Source of the DNA: Micrococcales bacterium | GTDB lineage: Bacteria; Actinomycetota; Actinomycetes; Actinomycetales; Dermatophilaceae | DNA: 10,455 nucleotides | Assembly (NCBI GenBank): GCA_030537915.1 | Contig: JAUNUZ010000046.1 | Span: 1-10,455 of the forward strand | Direction: 5' to 3' | Shown: positions 1 to 6,131 of the stretch, piece after piece | Numbering within the stretch: position 1 is the stretch's first letter | Layout: each line of letters begins with the position of its first letter | Made by a program: the position numbers and the translations under genes | Notes under the pieces: model-generated | The model's input: the letters and a program-made list of their open reading frames with translations, nothing else | The model's database searches: none | What the model was told of the DNA's origin: nothing

Positions 1-27
1 CTCGCACTAGCGGCTGGCGCTTCGGGT

Positions 28-47
28 CGCCCCGCTCAAGCGGGGCG
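28..47 (-). terminator. Candidate GC-rich hairpin downstream of the transcarboxylase operon
   Basis: A perfect inverted repeat: the 8-base arm CGCCCCGC (28-35) pairs with GCGGGGCG (40-47) around a TCAA loop. It lies about 100 bases past the 1.3S stop codon. No T-run follows on either strand, so it is not a canonical intrinsic terminator. GC-rich hairpins without T-runs are common at gene ends in high-GC actinobacteria, so a role in termination or in protecting the RNA 3' end is inferred. It could equally serve a gene lying to the left of the window, because the hairpin is symmetric. Confidence 0.4.
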
Positions 48-78
48 TGCACTTCTCGCCGAGGTTCCCTGCCATCGA

Positions 79-120
79 CCCCCGCAGCCTTCCGCAGGCG
101 CGCCCCTGGTCCTGCGGGGG
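79..120 (-). terminator. Candidate terminator stem-loop just after the 1.3S gene
   Basis: The 9-base arm CCCCCGCAG (79-87) is the exact reverse complement of CTGCGGGGG (112-120), with a 24-base loop. On the minus strand it begins 27 bases after the stop codon of the biotin carrier gene, the expected place for the end of the four-gene operon. There is no T-run after the stem, and the loop is long for an intrinsic terminator, so the assignment is tentative. The remaining bases of 1-147 hold no gene that I can support. Confidence 0.4.
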
Positions 121-147
121 AGTCCGCTCCCTGGCCGCGCGATGGGG

Positions 148-513
148 TCAGGCAGCCCACTCGATGAGAACCTGGCCGTTCTGCACGGCCTGCCCCAATT
201 CGACGGCGACCGCCGCGACGGTGCCGTCCGCGGGCGCGGTCACCTCGGTCTCCATCTTCATGGCCTCGAGGATGAGCAAGGTGGCACCGGCCTCGACCTG
301 GTCGCCCTCGGCAACGAGTACGTTCACGACTGTGCCCGCGATGGTGGCGGTCAGGACGTTGGACGAGCCGGCGGGCGCCTTGGCCGCGGTCGGGATGGCG
401 CCGTACGACGACGTGCTGCCCACGAGGATGGCACCCAGGGGGGGACGGGGTTCCTCTTCGACCTCGACGTCGACGTCGTAGACACTGCCGTTGACGGTCA
501 CTTTGAGCTTCAT
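148..513 (-). CDS. Transcarboxylase 1.3S subunit (biotin carboxyl carrier protein)
   Basis: This is the 121-residue biotinyl subunit of methylmalonyl-CoA carboxytransferase. Its biotin swings between the 12S and 5S active sites carrying the carboxyl group. The biotinylation motif EAMKMET is at residues 83-89, with the target Lys86 flanked by Met85 and Met87. The C-terminal half (about 52-119) is a typical biotinyl domain with the paired GTV/DG hairpins. The N-terminus, MKLKVTVNG followed by YDVDV, reads almost identically to the remembered P. freudenreichii 1.3S subunit, where this segment anchors the protein to the other subunits. A proline/alanine/serine linker occupies about 22-51. The ATG at 513 is chosen because it gives that conserved N-terminus and has a GAGAGAAG ribosome site at 521-528. 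A longer in-frame start at 606 would add 31 residues inside the upstream gene. The upstream stop codon is separated by one base, implying translational coupling. It is the last gene of the operon. Confidence 0.93.
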   Translation of the reverse strand: MKLKVTVNGSVYDVDVEVEEEPRPPLGAILVGSTSSYGAIPTAAKAPAGSSNVLTATIAGTVVNVLVAEGDQVEAGATLLILEAMKMETEVTAPADGTVAAVAVELGQAVQNGQVLIEWAA

Positions 514-514
514 G

Positions 515-814
515 TCAGTTCTTCTCTCGCGCGGGACGAGCGGGACGAGTGGGATAGTGAGACTGCTGTATGGAGGCTCGACCCTGGCTGGACCACCCAG
601 GACCACGTCGCAGGTGTACCTGGCGTACCCGCGCGCGCTTGCCGAGGTAGCCCGCGACGGCGGCGGAGATCGCGAGCAGGACCTCGTCGGGAACCCCGCC
701 CTCCTGCGCGCGGAGCACCTCGCTCAACTCGGCCTCGAGGGTCTCGATGCGGGTCACCAGGGCCGCGAGTTGCGTGGACAGCTCGGCCACGTCAGGCGCG
801 GTCGGCTGCGTCAT
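515..814 (-). CDS. Small coiled-coil protein of the transcarboxylase operon, OadG-tail-like
   Basis: This is a 99-residue soluble protein with no signal peptide or membrane segment. Residues 9-33 form a perfect heptad pattern (V9, L12, L16, L19, I23, L26, L30, V33), so a short coiled coil is very likely. Residues 42-86 carry an ISAAVAGYLGKR stretch, then basic residues, then a GW...QGR...Q.SH ending. That arrangement resembles the cytosolic tail of gamma/delta chains of sodium-pump biotin decarboxylases (OadG/MmdD type), and the placement recalls the epsilon subunits of actinobacterial acyl-CoA carboxylases. This resemblance is by memory, not by a search. A strong ribosome site GAGGAAG lies at 821-827, six bases before the ATG. 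The gene sits 67 bases after the 12S stop and one base before the 1.3S start, so it is probably co-translated with 1.3S. A role as an accessory or assembly subunit of transcarboxylase is inferred. The last 13 residues are polar and Pro/Arg-rich. The gene itself is well supported, its function is not. Confidence 0.8.
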   Translation of the reverse strand: MTQPTAPDVAELSTQLAALVTRIETLEAELSEVLRAQEGGVPDEVLLAISAAVAGYLGKRARVRQVHLRRGPGWSSQGRASIQQSHYPTRPARPAREKN

Positions 815-881
815 CGGGCACTTCCTCGGCGCGTACTCACGGGGTCCATCCTCACAGGACTCGAAGTGACAGGGTTGCGGC

Positions 882-2471
882 TCACAGCGGAATCAGCCCA
901 TGCTTCTTGGGGGGCCGCAACTCGCGCTTCGACTGGAGATTCTCCAGGGCCCGGGCAACCTTGCGACGGGTGTCCGAAGGCTCCACGATGTCGTCGACGA
1001 GCCCGCGCGCGGCCGAGACGTACGGCGTGGAGAAGGCGTCGCGGTAGAGCTGCACCAACTCCGTCTTCTTGGTGACGGGATCGTCGGCGTCGGCGATCTC
1101 CCTACGGAAGACGACGCCCGCCGCGCCCTCGGCGCCCATGACTGCGATCTCCGCGGTCGGCCAGGCGAATACCCGGTCGGCCCCGAGGTCCTTGCCGCAC
1201 ATCGCCAGGTAAGCGCCGCCGTAGGCCTTGCGGAGCACGACCGTGATCTTCGGGACGGTCGACGCGGAGTAGGCGAAAAGCATCTTGGCGCCGTGGCGGA
1301 TGATGCCGCCGTATTCCTGCGCGACGCCCGGGAGGAAGCCCGGAACGTCAACCAGGGTGACGAGCGGGATGTTGAAGGCGTTGCAGAAGCGGATGAAACG
1401 GGCGCCCTTGTCCGAGGAGTTGATGTCAAGGATCCCCGAGAGCACCTTCGGATTGTTGGCGACGATGCCGACGCTGCGCCCGGTGATCCGTCCGAAACCG
1501 ATGACGAGATTCGGCGCGAACCCGGCCTGGACCTCGAGGAAGTCGCCGGCGTCGACGAGGCGCGCGAGGACATCGCGCACGTCGTAGGCCTTCTTGGGGT
1601 CCTGCGGGAGGATCGAGTCCAGCACCGTGTCGCGTTCGACGTCGTCGAAGCCCTCGAGTTGCGGCGCCTCCTCGGTGTTGTTGCTCGGCAGGAAGCTGAG
1701 TAGCTTCTGGGCGATGAGAATGGCCTGCTCGTCGTTCTCAGCGATGAAATGGGTGTTGCCCGAGTGCGCCATGTGTGCGTCCGGACCGCCGAGCGCCTCT
1801 GCGGAGACGTCCTCGCCGGTCACCGACTTGATGACCTCTGGCCCCGTGATGAACATCCGCGAGGCGCGGGTCTGGATGATGAAGTCCGTCAGCGCGGGGG
1901 AGTAGGCCGCGCCGCCGGCGCAAGGCCCGGCGACGATTGAGATCTGCGGCACGACACCGGAGAGCGCGACATTCTGGAAGAACACCTTGCCGTAGCCCGA
2001 GAGGGAGTCGATCCCCTCCTGGACGCGCGCGCCCCCGGAATCGTTGATGAAGACGAACGGGGTGCCATTCTCCAGGGCCGAGTGCAGGCATTCCGCAACC
2101 TTGATCGAGTGCCGCTCACCCGCGGAGCCACCGGCCACCGTGAAGTCCTGGCTGGCCAGGTGGATCGGACGGCCGAGGACGTTCGCGGCGCCGGTGACGA
2201 CGCCGTCGGCCGGCATGACCGCCTCGTCCATGCCGAAGAGGGTCGTCCGATGCTGCGCATGCATGCCGAACTCTTCGAAGCTGAGCGGGTCGACGAGCGC
2301 GGCGACCCGCTCACGGGCGGTGAGCTTGCCCGCAGCGTGCTGCTTCTCCAGACGGGCCTCTCCGCCACCGGCCATCACCGTGTCGCGGCGCTCGAGTAGC
2401 TCCTCGATTCGCTCAGTCATCGTGCGGGGGCCACCCGTGCGCGGGTCGCCAGCTGACTTGGTGTCACTCAT
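882..2471 (-). CDS. mmdA: Transcarboxylase 12S subunit (methylmalonyl-CoA carboxytransferase)
   Basis: This 529-residue acyl-CoA carboxyltransferase of the crotonase fold removes CO2 from (S)-methylmalonyl-CoA onto biotin, releasing propionyl-CoA. Visible motifs are DSGGAR (144-149), the oxyanion-hole region AGPCAGGAAY (181-190), the second-domain DVPGFLPG (375-382) and RKAYGGAYLAM (414-424). At the position where propionyl-CoA carboxylases typically have Asp, this protein has Leu422, followed by AMC. That pattern matches the remembered P. freudenreichii 12S protein rather than PccB. No biotin carboxylase is encoded nearby, which fits transcarboxylase better than an ATP-dependent carboxylase. 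The ATG at 2471 has a GAGGC ribosome site at 2478-2482 and gives a length close to the known subunit. A second ATG at 2420 would remove 17 poorly conserved residues. It follows the 5S gene by 17 bases. A decarboxylase role (MmdA of sodium-pump complexes) is the main alternative, but no membrane beta subunit is present in the window. Confidence 0.92.
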   Translation of the reverse strand: MSDTKSAGDPRTGGPRTMTERIEELLERRDTVMAGGGEARLEKQHAAGKLTARERVAALVDPLSFEEFGMHAQHRTTLFGMDEAVMPADGVVTGAANVLGRPIHLASQDFTVAGGSAGERHSIKVAECLHSALENGTPFVFINDSGGARVQEGIDSLSGYGKVFFQNVALSGVVPQISIVAGPCAGGAAYSPALTDFIIQTRASRMFITGPEVIKSVTGEDVSAEALGGPDAHMAHSGNTHFIAENDEQAILIAQKLLSFLPSNNTEEAPQLEGFDDVERDTVLDSILPQDPKKAYDVRDVLARLVDAGDFLEVQAGFAPNLVIGFGRITGRSVGIVANNPKVLSGILDINSSDKGARFIRFCNAFNIPLVTLVDVPGFLPGVAQEYGGIIRHGAKMLFAYSASTVPKITVVLRKAYGGAYLAMCGKDLGADRVFAWPTAEIAVMGAEGAAGVVFRREIADADDPVTKKTELVQLYRDAFSTPYVSAARGLVDDIVEPSDTRRKVARALENLQSKRELRPPKKHGLIPL

Positions 2472-2488
2472 GAATTCGCCTCGTGTCC

Positions 2489-3994
2489 TCAGGCCGGCTT
2501 GACGGCAACGCGGTGCTTCTTGCCGTTGATCGTGATCTCGTAATTGATCGGGGTGCGCAGGGGGCCGCTGCCGGCGCCCGACGCGGCTGCGGCGGCTTGC
2601 TCGGCGGCGAGCTCGGCCGGATCCTGGCCCACGTTCTTAGGGCCTTGCGGGCGAGCCTCGAAGAAGCCGGGCGCGACCTTGGGGAACATCGCGTAGGTGA
2701 GGATGTCTTCGTCGCTGCCGTCGCAGCCCTTCACCTGCTTGGCCGCAGCGTCCAGCGCGTCCCACTCCGGCTCGATGAGGTCGGCGGGGCGGCAGGTGAT
2801 CGGCTCCTTGCCGGTCTGCGCCTTAGCCTTCTGTACGACCTCAGGGTTCATCTCGCCGATCGTCAGGCCGTAGTAGCCCAGCATAAGGTCGGCGAACTCG
2901 GCTGTGAGCACCTTGTACCGACCCATGAGCACGTTGAACACGGCCTGCGTACCGACGATCTGGCTACTTGGGGTGACCAGGGGCGGGAAGCCGGCGTCCG
3001 CTCGGACACGCGGCACCTCTTCGAGCACTTCGCGCATCTTGTCGCCGGCGCCCTGCTGCTTGAGCTGGGACTCCATGTTCGAGATCATGCCGCCGGGAAT
3101 CTGGCTGTCGAAGATGTCGGTATCCACCGTGTAGGAGGACATGAACTGGCTGTAACGCGGCCGCACCTTCGCGAAATGCTGCTTGATGTTGTTCAACAGC
3201 GCCTTGTCGAGGTCGGCCACGTAGCCGGTTCCCTCGAGCATCTCCTGCAGGGATTCCGTCGGGTTATGGCCCGGCCCGAGCGACATCGAGCTGATCGCGG
3301 TGTCGACGACATCCGCGCCGCCCTCGATCGCCTTCATGAGCGACACGAGCGTGACCCCGGTCGTCGCGTGGCAGTGGACATTGACCTGCATGTCCGGCAT
3401 CTCGTCCTTGATCGCCTTGACGATGTCGTAGGCGGGCTGCGGCTTGAGCAGAGCCGCCATGTCCTTCAGCGCAAGTGAGTCCGCGCCCATGTCTTTGAGG
3501 TCGCGGGCGAGCTGAACGTAGCCCTCGACCGTGTGCAGTGGGGAGGTCGTATAGCAGATCGTGCCCTGGGCATGCGCCCCGGCGCGCTTGACCGCAGCCA
3601 TCGAGTGCGCAAGGTTGCGCGGGTCGTTCAGGGCGTCGAAGACGCGAAAGACGTCCATCCCGTTCTCGGCGGCCTTGGCGACGAAGTGGTCGACCACGTC
3701 GTCGCCGTAGTGGCGGTAGCCGAGCAGGTTCTGACCGCGCAACAACATCTGCAGTCGGCTGTTGGGCAGAAGTCTGCGAAAGGTGCGCAGTCGCTCCCAG
3801 GGGTCCTCATTCAGGAAACGGATGCAGGCATCGAAGGTAGCGCCGCCCCAGCACTCGACGCTCCAGTAACCGGCGGCATCAATGTCCGCGCACGCATCCA
3901 CCATGTCCTCAAGGGCCATCCGGGTGGCCATGAGGCTCTGGTGGGCATCGCGAAGTGCCAGTTCGGTCACGCCGATCTGTCGGGGTTGGCTCAT
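2489..3994 (-). CDS. Transcarboxylase 5S subunit (pyruvate carboxyltransferase)
   Basis: This 501-residue metal-dependent carboxyltransferase moves the carboxyl group from carboxybiotin to pyruvate, giving oxaloacetate. It is a TIM-barrel protein of the OadA/pyruvate carboxylase family. Metal ligands and active-site residues can be placed by family knowledge: Asp16 in RDAHQS, the lysine that becomes carbamylated, Lys177 in LALKDMA, and His207 and His209 in VHCHATTG. The whole barrel reads closely like the remembered P. freudenreichii 5S protein. No biotin domain is attached. After an Ala-rich linker (about 459-475) the protein ends with YEITINGKKHRVAV (485-498), a relic-like copy of the segment that precedes biotinyl domains. 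It is the first gene of the operon. The ATG at 3994 is the only usable start, since an in-frame TGA lies seven codons upstream. I see no good ribosome site, so initiation may be leaderless or weak. Confidence 0.93.
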   Translation of the reverse strand: MSQPRQIGVTELALRDAHQSLMATRMALEDMVDACADIDAAGYWSVECWGGATFDACIRFLNEDPWERLRTFRRLLPNSRLQMLLRGQNLLGYRHYGDDVVDHFVAKAAENGMDVFRVFDALNDPRNLAHSMAAVKRAGAHAQGTICYTTSPLHTVEGYVQLARDLKDMGADSLALKDMAALLKPQPAYDIVKAIKDEMPDMQVNVHCHATTGVTLVSLMKAIEGGADVVDTAISSMSLGPGHNPTESLQEMLEGTGYVADLDKALLNNIKQHFAKVRPRYSQFMSSYTVDTDIFDSQIPGGMISNMESQLKQQGAGDKMREVLEEVPRVRADAGFPPLVTPSSQIVGTQAVFNVLMGRYKVLTAEFADLMLGYYGLTIGEMNPEVVQKAKAQTGKEPITCRPADLIEPEWDALDAAAKQVKGCDGSDEDILTYAMFPKVAPGFFEARPQGPKNVGQDPAELAAEQAAAAASGAGSGPLRTPINYEITINGKKHRVAVKPA

Positions 3995-4031
3995 TGCTAC
4001 AGCTTTGCAGCATCAAGGCCCGGGACCAGAG

Positions 4032-4052
4032 GACCTAGGTCACGCGCGCGTG
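4032..4052. repeat. Two abutting palindromes in the divergent control region
   Basis: GACCTAGGTC (4032-4041) is a perfect 10-base palindrome. CACGCGCGCGTG (4041-4052) is a perfect 12-base palindrome sharing base 4041 with it. A third, TACCGGTA, is at 4061-4068. They lie 38 to 74 bases upstream of the 5S start and 150 or more bases before ftsE. Perfect dyads between divergent genes suggest binding sites for dimeric regulators. The alternating CG tract could occur by chance in GC-rich DNA, so function is not shown. No convincing -10/-35 pair was recognised for either direction in 3995-4217. Confidence 0.4.
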
Positions 4053-4065
4053 GCCCGAGATACCG

Positions 4066-4090
4066 GTAGGCACTCGGCGCGCGTGCCTAC
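4066..4090. promoter_or_regulatory. Perfect 8-9-8 inverted repeat, candidate operator
   Basis: GTAGGCAC (4066-4073) is the exact reverse complement of GTGCCTAC (4083-4090), separated by nine bases. The half-site spacing of 17 bases would place both halves on roughly compatible faces of the helix for a dimeric repressor. The repeat lies 72 to 96 bases upstream of the transcarboxylase 5S start and about 130 bases upstream of ftsE, in the only sizeable intergenic region of the window. It could also fold as an RNA hairpin in a leader. Which gene it would control, and by which protein, cannot be told from the sequence. Confidence 0.45.
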
Positions 4091-4204
4091 AGAGCCGCTG
4101 CCGGCTACGACGTACCCTTCTGAGGGGGGATGACGTCGCGGCGGTATCGCGGCGCCGGTCGAATCCGTCGGGGGCGGGCGGCCGTTGGATTCTGTTAGCG
4201 CACC

Positions 4205-4211
4205 AGGAAAG
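4205..4211 (+). promoter_or_regulatory. Ribosome binding site that sets the ftsE start
   Basis: AGGAAAG ends six bases before the ATG at 4218. This favours that ATG over the in-frame TTG at 4185, which would add 11 residues not expected in FtsE and would place the site inside the gene. A GTG at 4215, immediately before the ATG, is too close to the site to be preferred. Confidence 0.7.
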
Positions 4212-4217
4212 ACCGTG

Positions 4218-5180
4218 ATGATCCGTTTCGAGAACGTCGTGAAGGCCTACCCGCGCACCGCGCGGCCGGCACTCGACGGCGTCGACCTGAACATTCCGCA
4301 GGGGCAGTTCGCCTACCTCGTGGGTGCGTCCGGGTCCGGTAAGTCCACCGTCATCCGCCTGCTGCTGCGCGAGGAGCGCGTGACCAGCGGCCGCATCCAG
4401 GTCGCAGGCCGGGATCTATCCCGTATTCGGCGCCGCGAGATCCCGCGCCTGCGGCGTGACCTGGGGGTCGTCTTCCAGGACTTTCGACTACTGCCCGACA
4501 AGACCATCTACGACAACGTCGCCTACGTCATGCACGTCCTTGGGACGCGACCCAAGCAGGTGCGCGAGGTGGTCCCGGCGACGCTCGAACTCGTCGGCCT
4601 GAGCGCCATGTCCCGTCGCCTGCCGCATGAGCTGTCCGGCGGTGAGCAGCAGCGGGTCGCGATCGCCCGCGCCGTCGTCAAGAAGCCGCGTCTCTTGCTC
4701 GCTGACGAGCCCACCGGCAACCTCGACCCTGGCACGAGTCGGGAGATCGTGCGGTTGCTCGGCCGCATCAACGAGTCGGGCACCACAGTCCTTATGGCCA
4801 CCCACGACGACTCGATCGTTAACGAGCTGCGCCGCCGGGTCATCGAACTCGATGCGGGTCGCGTAGTGCGCGACGAGGCTGACGGCGCCTACTTCGCGCC
4901 CCGACCGCAAGTTGATCCCGCAGTCGCCCACTCAACGTCCGCCGAACCGCCGACCGCCACCGCGGAGTCCGTGAACGCCTCGCCCGGCGATGCACAACCC
5001 GTGGAGTCGACATCCCGACTCGGAGCGCAGCCAGGGCTCGACGGGGGAGCCGCGCATCAGGGCGCTCAGCGTCAGGCTACGGCCGCCCGTGCGCTCATAC
5101 CGCGCCGTGACTCCGCGCAGCCGGAGCCGCAAGCGGCCCGGGCGGCGGGCGCTGCCACGGCGACGGAGGTCGGTCGGTGA
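4218..5180 (+). CDS. ftsE: Cell division ATP-binding protein FtsE with extended C-terminus
   Basis: FtsE is the cytoplasmic ATPase that, with the membrane protein FtsX, controls peptidoglycan hydrolases at the division site. All ABC ATPase motifs are present in the 320-residue product: Walker A GASGSGKST (36-44), Q-loop Gln87 in VVFQDFRLL, signature LSGGEQQR (139-146), Walker B LLLADEP (159-165) with Glu164, and His196. The core starts with MIRFENVVKAYP, a typical FtsE beginning, and ends near residue 225. FtsE proteins are usually about 220-230 residues. Here some 95 further residues follow, rich in Ala, Pro, Gln, Ser and Arg and with no predicted fold, which I take to be disordered. The stop codon overlaps the GTG of ftsX by four bases, so the tail is in frame right up to ftsX and is not an obvious annotation error. 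The usual actinobacterial neighbour prfB is not upstream. Confidence 0.93.
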   Translation: MIRFENVVKAYPRTARPALDGVDLNIPQGQFAYLVGASGSGKSTVIRLLLREERVTSGRIQVAGRDLSRIRRREIPRLRRDLGVVFQDFRLLPDKTIYDNVAYVMHVLGTRPKQVREVVPATLELVGLSAMSRRLPHELSGGEQQRVAIARAVVKKPRLLLADEPTGNLDPGTSREIVRLLGRINESGTTVLMATHDDSIVNELRRRVIELDAGRVVRDEADGAYFAPRPQVDPAVAHSTSAEPPTATAESVNASPGDAQPVESTSRLGAQPGLDGGAAHQGAQRQATAARALIPRRDSAQPEPQAARAAGAATATEVGR

Positions 5181-6085
5181 TCCGCCCCGCTTTCCTTCTC
5201 GCCGAGGTCGGCACCGGGCTGCGCCGCAGCCTATCGATGGCAACCTCGATCACGATTGTCACGATGGTCTCCCTCTTCTTCCTCGGCATCGGCCTACTCG
5301 CGGGGCGCCAGGTCGAGGCGGCGAAGGGCTATTGGTATGACAAGGTCGAGGTGTCGATTTTCTTGTGCACGGCGAAGTCCAACGAACCCGCGTGCGCACA
5401 GGGGGCCTTCACGCCGACGCAGCGGGACGACATCGCGATCCTCTTGGACTCGATGAAGCCCACAATCGCCGACCACCAGTTCGAGTCCCAGGACGACGCG
5501 TACGCGCGATTCCGCGAGCAGTTCAAGAACAACCCGACCTTCGCTGAGACACCCAAGGAGGCGATCCCCGCAGCTTTCCGGGTCAAGCTGTCCAATCCCG
5601 AGGACTACCGCGTCGTACGCGACGCCTTCACGAACCAGCCGGGAGTGGCGACCGTGAAGGACGTCCGGGAGGTCCTCGACCCCCTCTTCAACGCCCTGGA
5701 CCTGCTCAAGCGGGCCGCCTGGGCGCTCGCCGGGCTCATGCTGCTCTGCTCAGTGCTGCTCGTGTCGACCACTATCCGGCAGGTGGCGTGGAGCCGTCGC
5801 CGCGAGACGGGCATCAAACGCATCGTCGGTGCGTCAAAGGCGGCGATCCGGCTGCCGTTCATCATCGAGACGATGCTGGCCGCTGCTTTGGGCACGGGGC
5901 TGGCGATCGGGGCACTGTGGGCGCTGACTCGCTACGGGGTCAGCTCGCTGGCCGACCGCTTCCGCGACTTCGCGTGGGTGGGTTCCGCGGACGTCATGGC
6001 CGTCTCACCGATCCTTGCGGGCGTGGCCCTCGTACTGACCGCGCTCGCGTCGTGGACGGCGCTGACCCGGCATGTCCGGGTCTGA
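5177..6085 (+). CDS. ftsX: Cell division membrane protein FtsX
   Basis: This 302-residue permease-like protein couples FtsE ATP hydrolysis to extracellular cell-wall hydrolases. The layout is the FtsX standard: a short cytoplasmic N-terminus, membrane segment 1 (about 21-43), a large extracellular loop (about 44-178), and membrane segments 2 (180-200), 3 (228-250) and 4 (272-294). The cytoplasmic loop after segment 2 contains SRRRETGIKRIVGAS, the conserved FtsX coupling region. The extracellular loop has two cysteines, Cys64 and Cys73, nine residues apart, which could form a disulfide. The GTG at 5177 overlaps the ftsE stop and is preceded by a strong GGAGG site at 5165-5169, seven bases away, so the two proteins are translationally coupled. 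smpB, a common next gene in actinobacteria, is absent. Instead purU converges from the right after a 46-base gap. Confidence 0.94.
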   Translation: MIRPAFLLAEVGTGLRRSLSMATSITIVTMVSLFFLGIGLLAGRQVEAAKGYWYDKVEVSIFLCTAKSNEPACAQGAFTPTQRDDIAILLDSMKPTIADHQFESQDDAYARFREQFKNNPTFAETPKEAIPAAFRVKLSNPEDYRVVRDAFTNQPGVATVKDVREVLDPLFNALDLLKRAAWALAGLMLLCSVLLVSTTIRQVAWSRRRETGIKRIVGASKAAIRLPFIIETMLAAALGTGLAIGALWALTRYGVSSLADRFRDFAWVGSADVMAVSPILAGVALVLTALASWTALTRHVRV

Positions 6086-6131
6086 ACGGGTCTGACCGGG
6101 GAGAGGGGAATTGCCGCCGGGCTAGGGCGGT

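Noticed and set aside
142..1075. Long plus-strand open frames opposite the 1.3S, small and 12S genes
   Set aside because: They lie antisense to genes with clear family motifs, have Arg/Gly-rich composition typical of GC-rich antisense frames, and lack recognisable domains.
882..2471. Propionyl-CoA carboxylase beta chain (PccB) for the 12S gene
   Set aside because: The neighbouring 5S and 1.3S genes, the lack of a biotin carboxylase, and Leu422 instead of Asp in the active-site motif fit transcarboxylase better.
2483..3478. Plus-strand 331-codon open frame opposite 5S
   Set aside because: It mirrors the codon structure of the 5S gene, has no family resemblance, and would require complete overlap with a well-supported enzyme.
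4185..4217. TTG start for ftsE eleven codons upstream
   Set aside because: The AGGAAAG site is correctly spaced for the ATG at 4218, and the core FtsE sequence begins there.
6077..6095. Tandem 9-base repeat CGGGTCTGA at the ftsX stop codon
   Set aside because: A short two-copy repeat that duplicates the stop context; probably replication slippage or chance, with no functional indication.
6113..6131. Bidirectional terminator between ftsX and purU
   Set aside because: Only a 5-base stem CCGCC/GGCGG with a 7-base loop and no T-run; too weak to call, although a terminator would be expected here.
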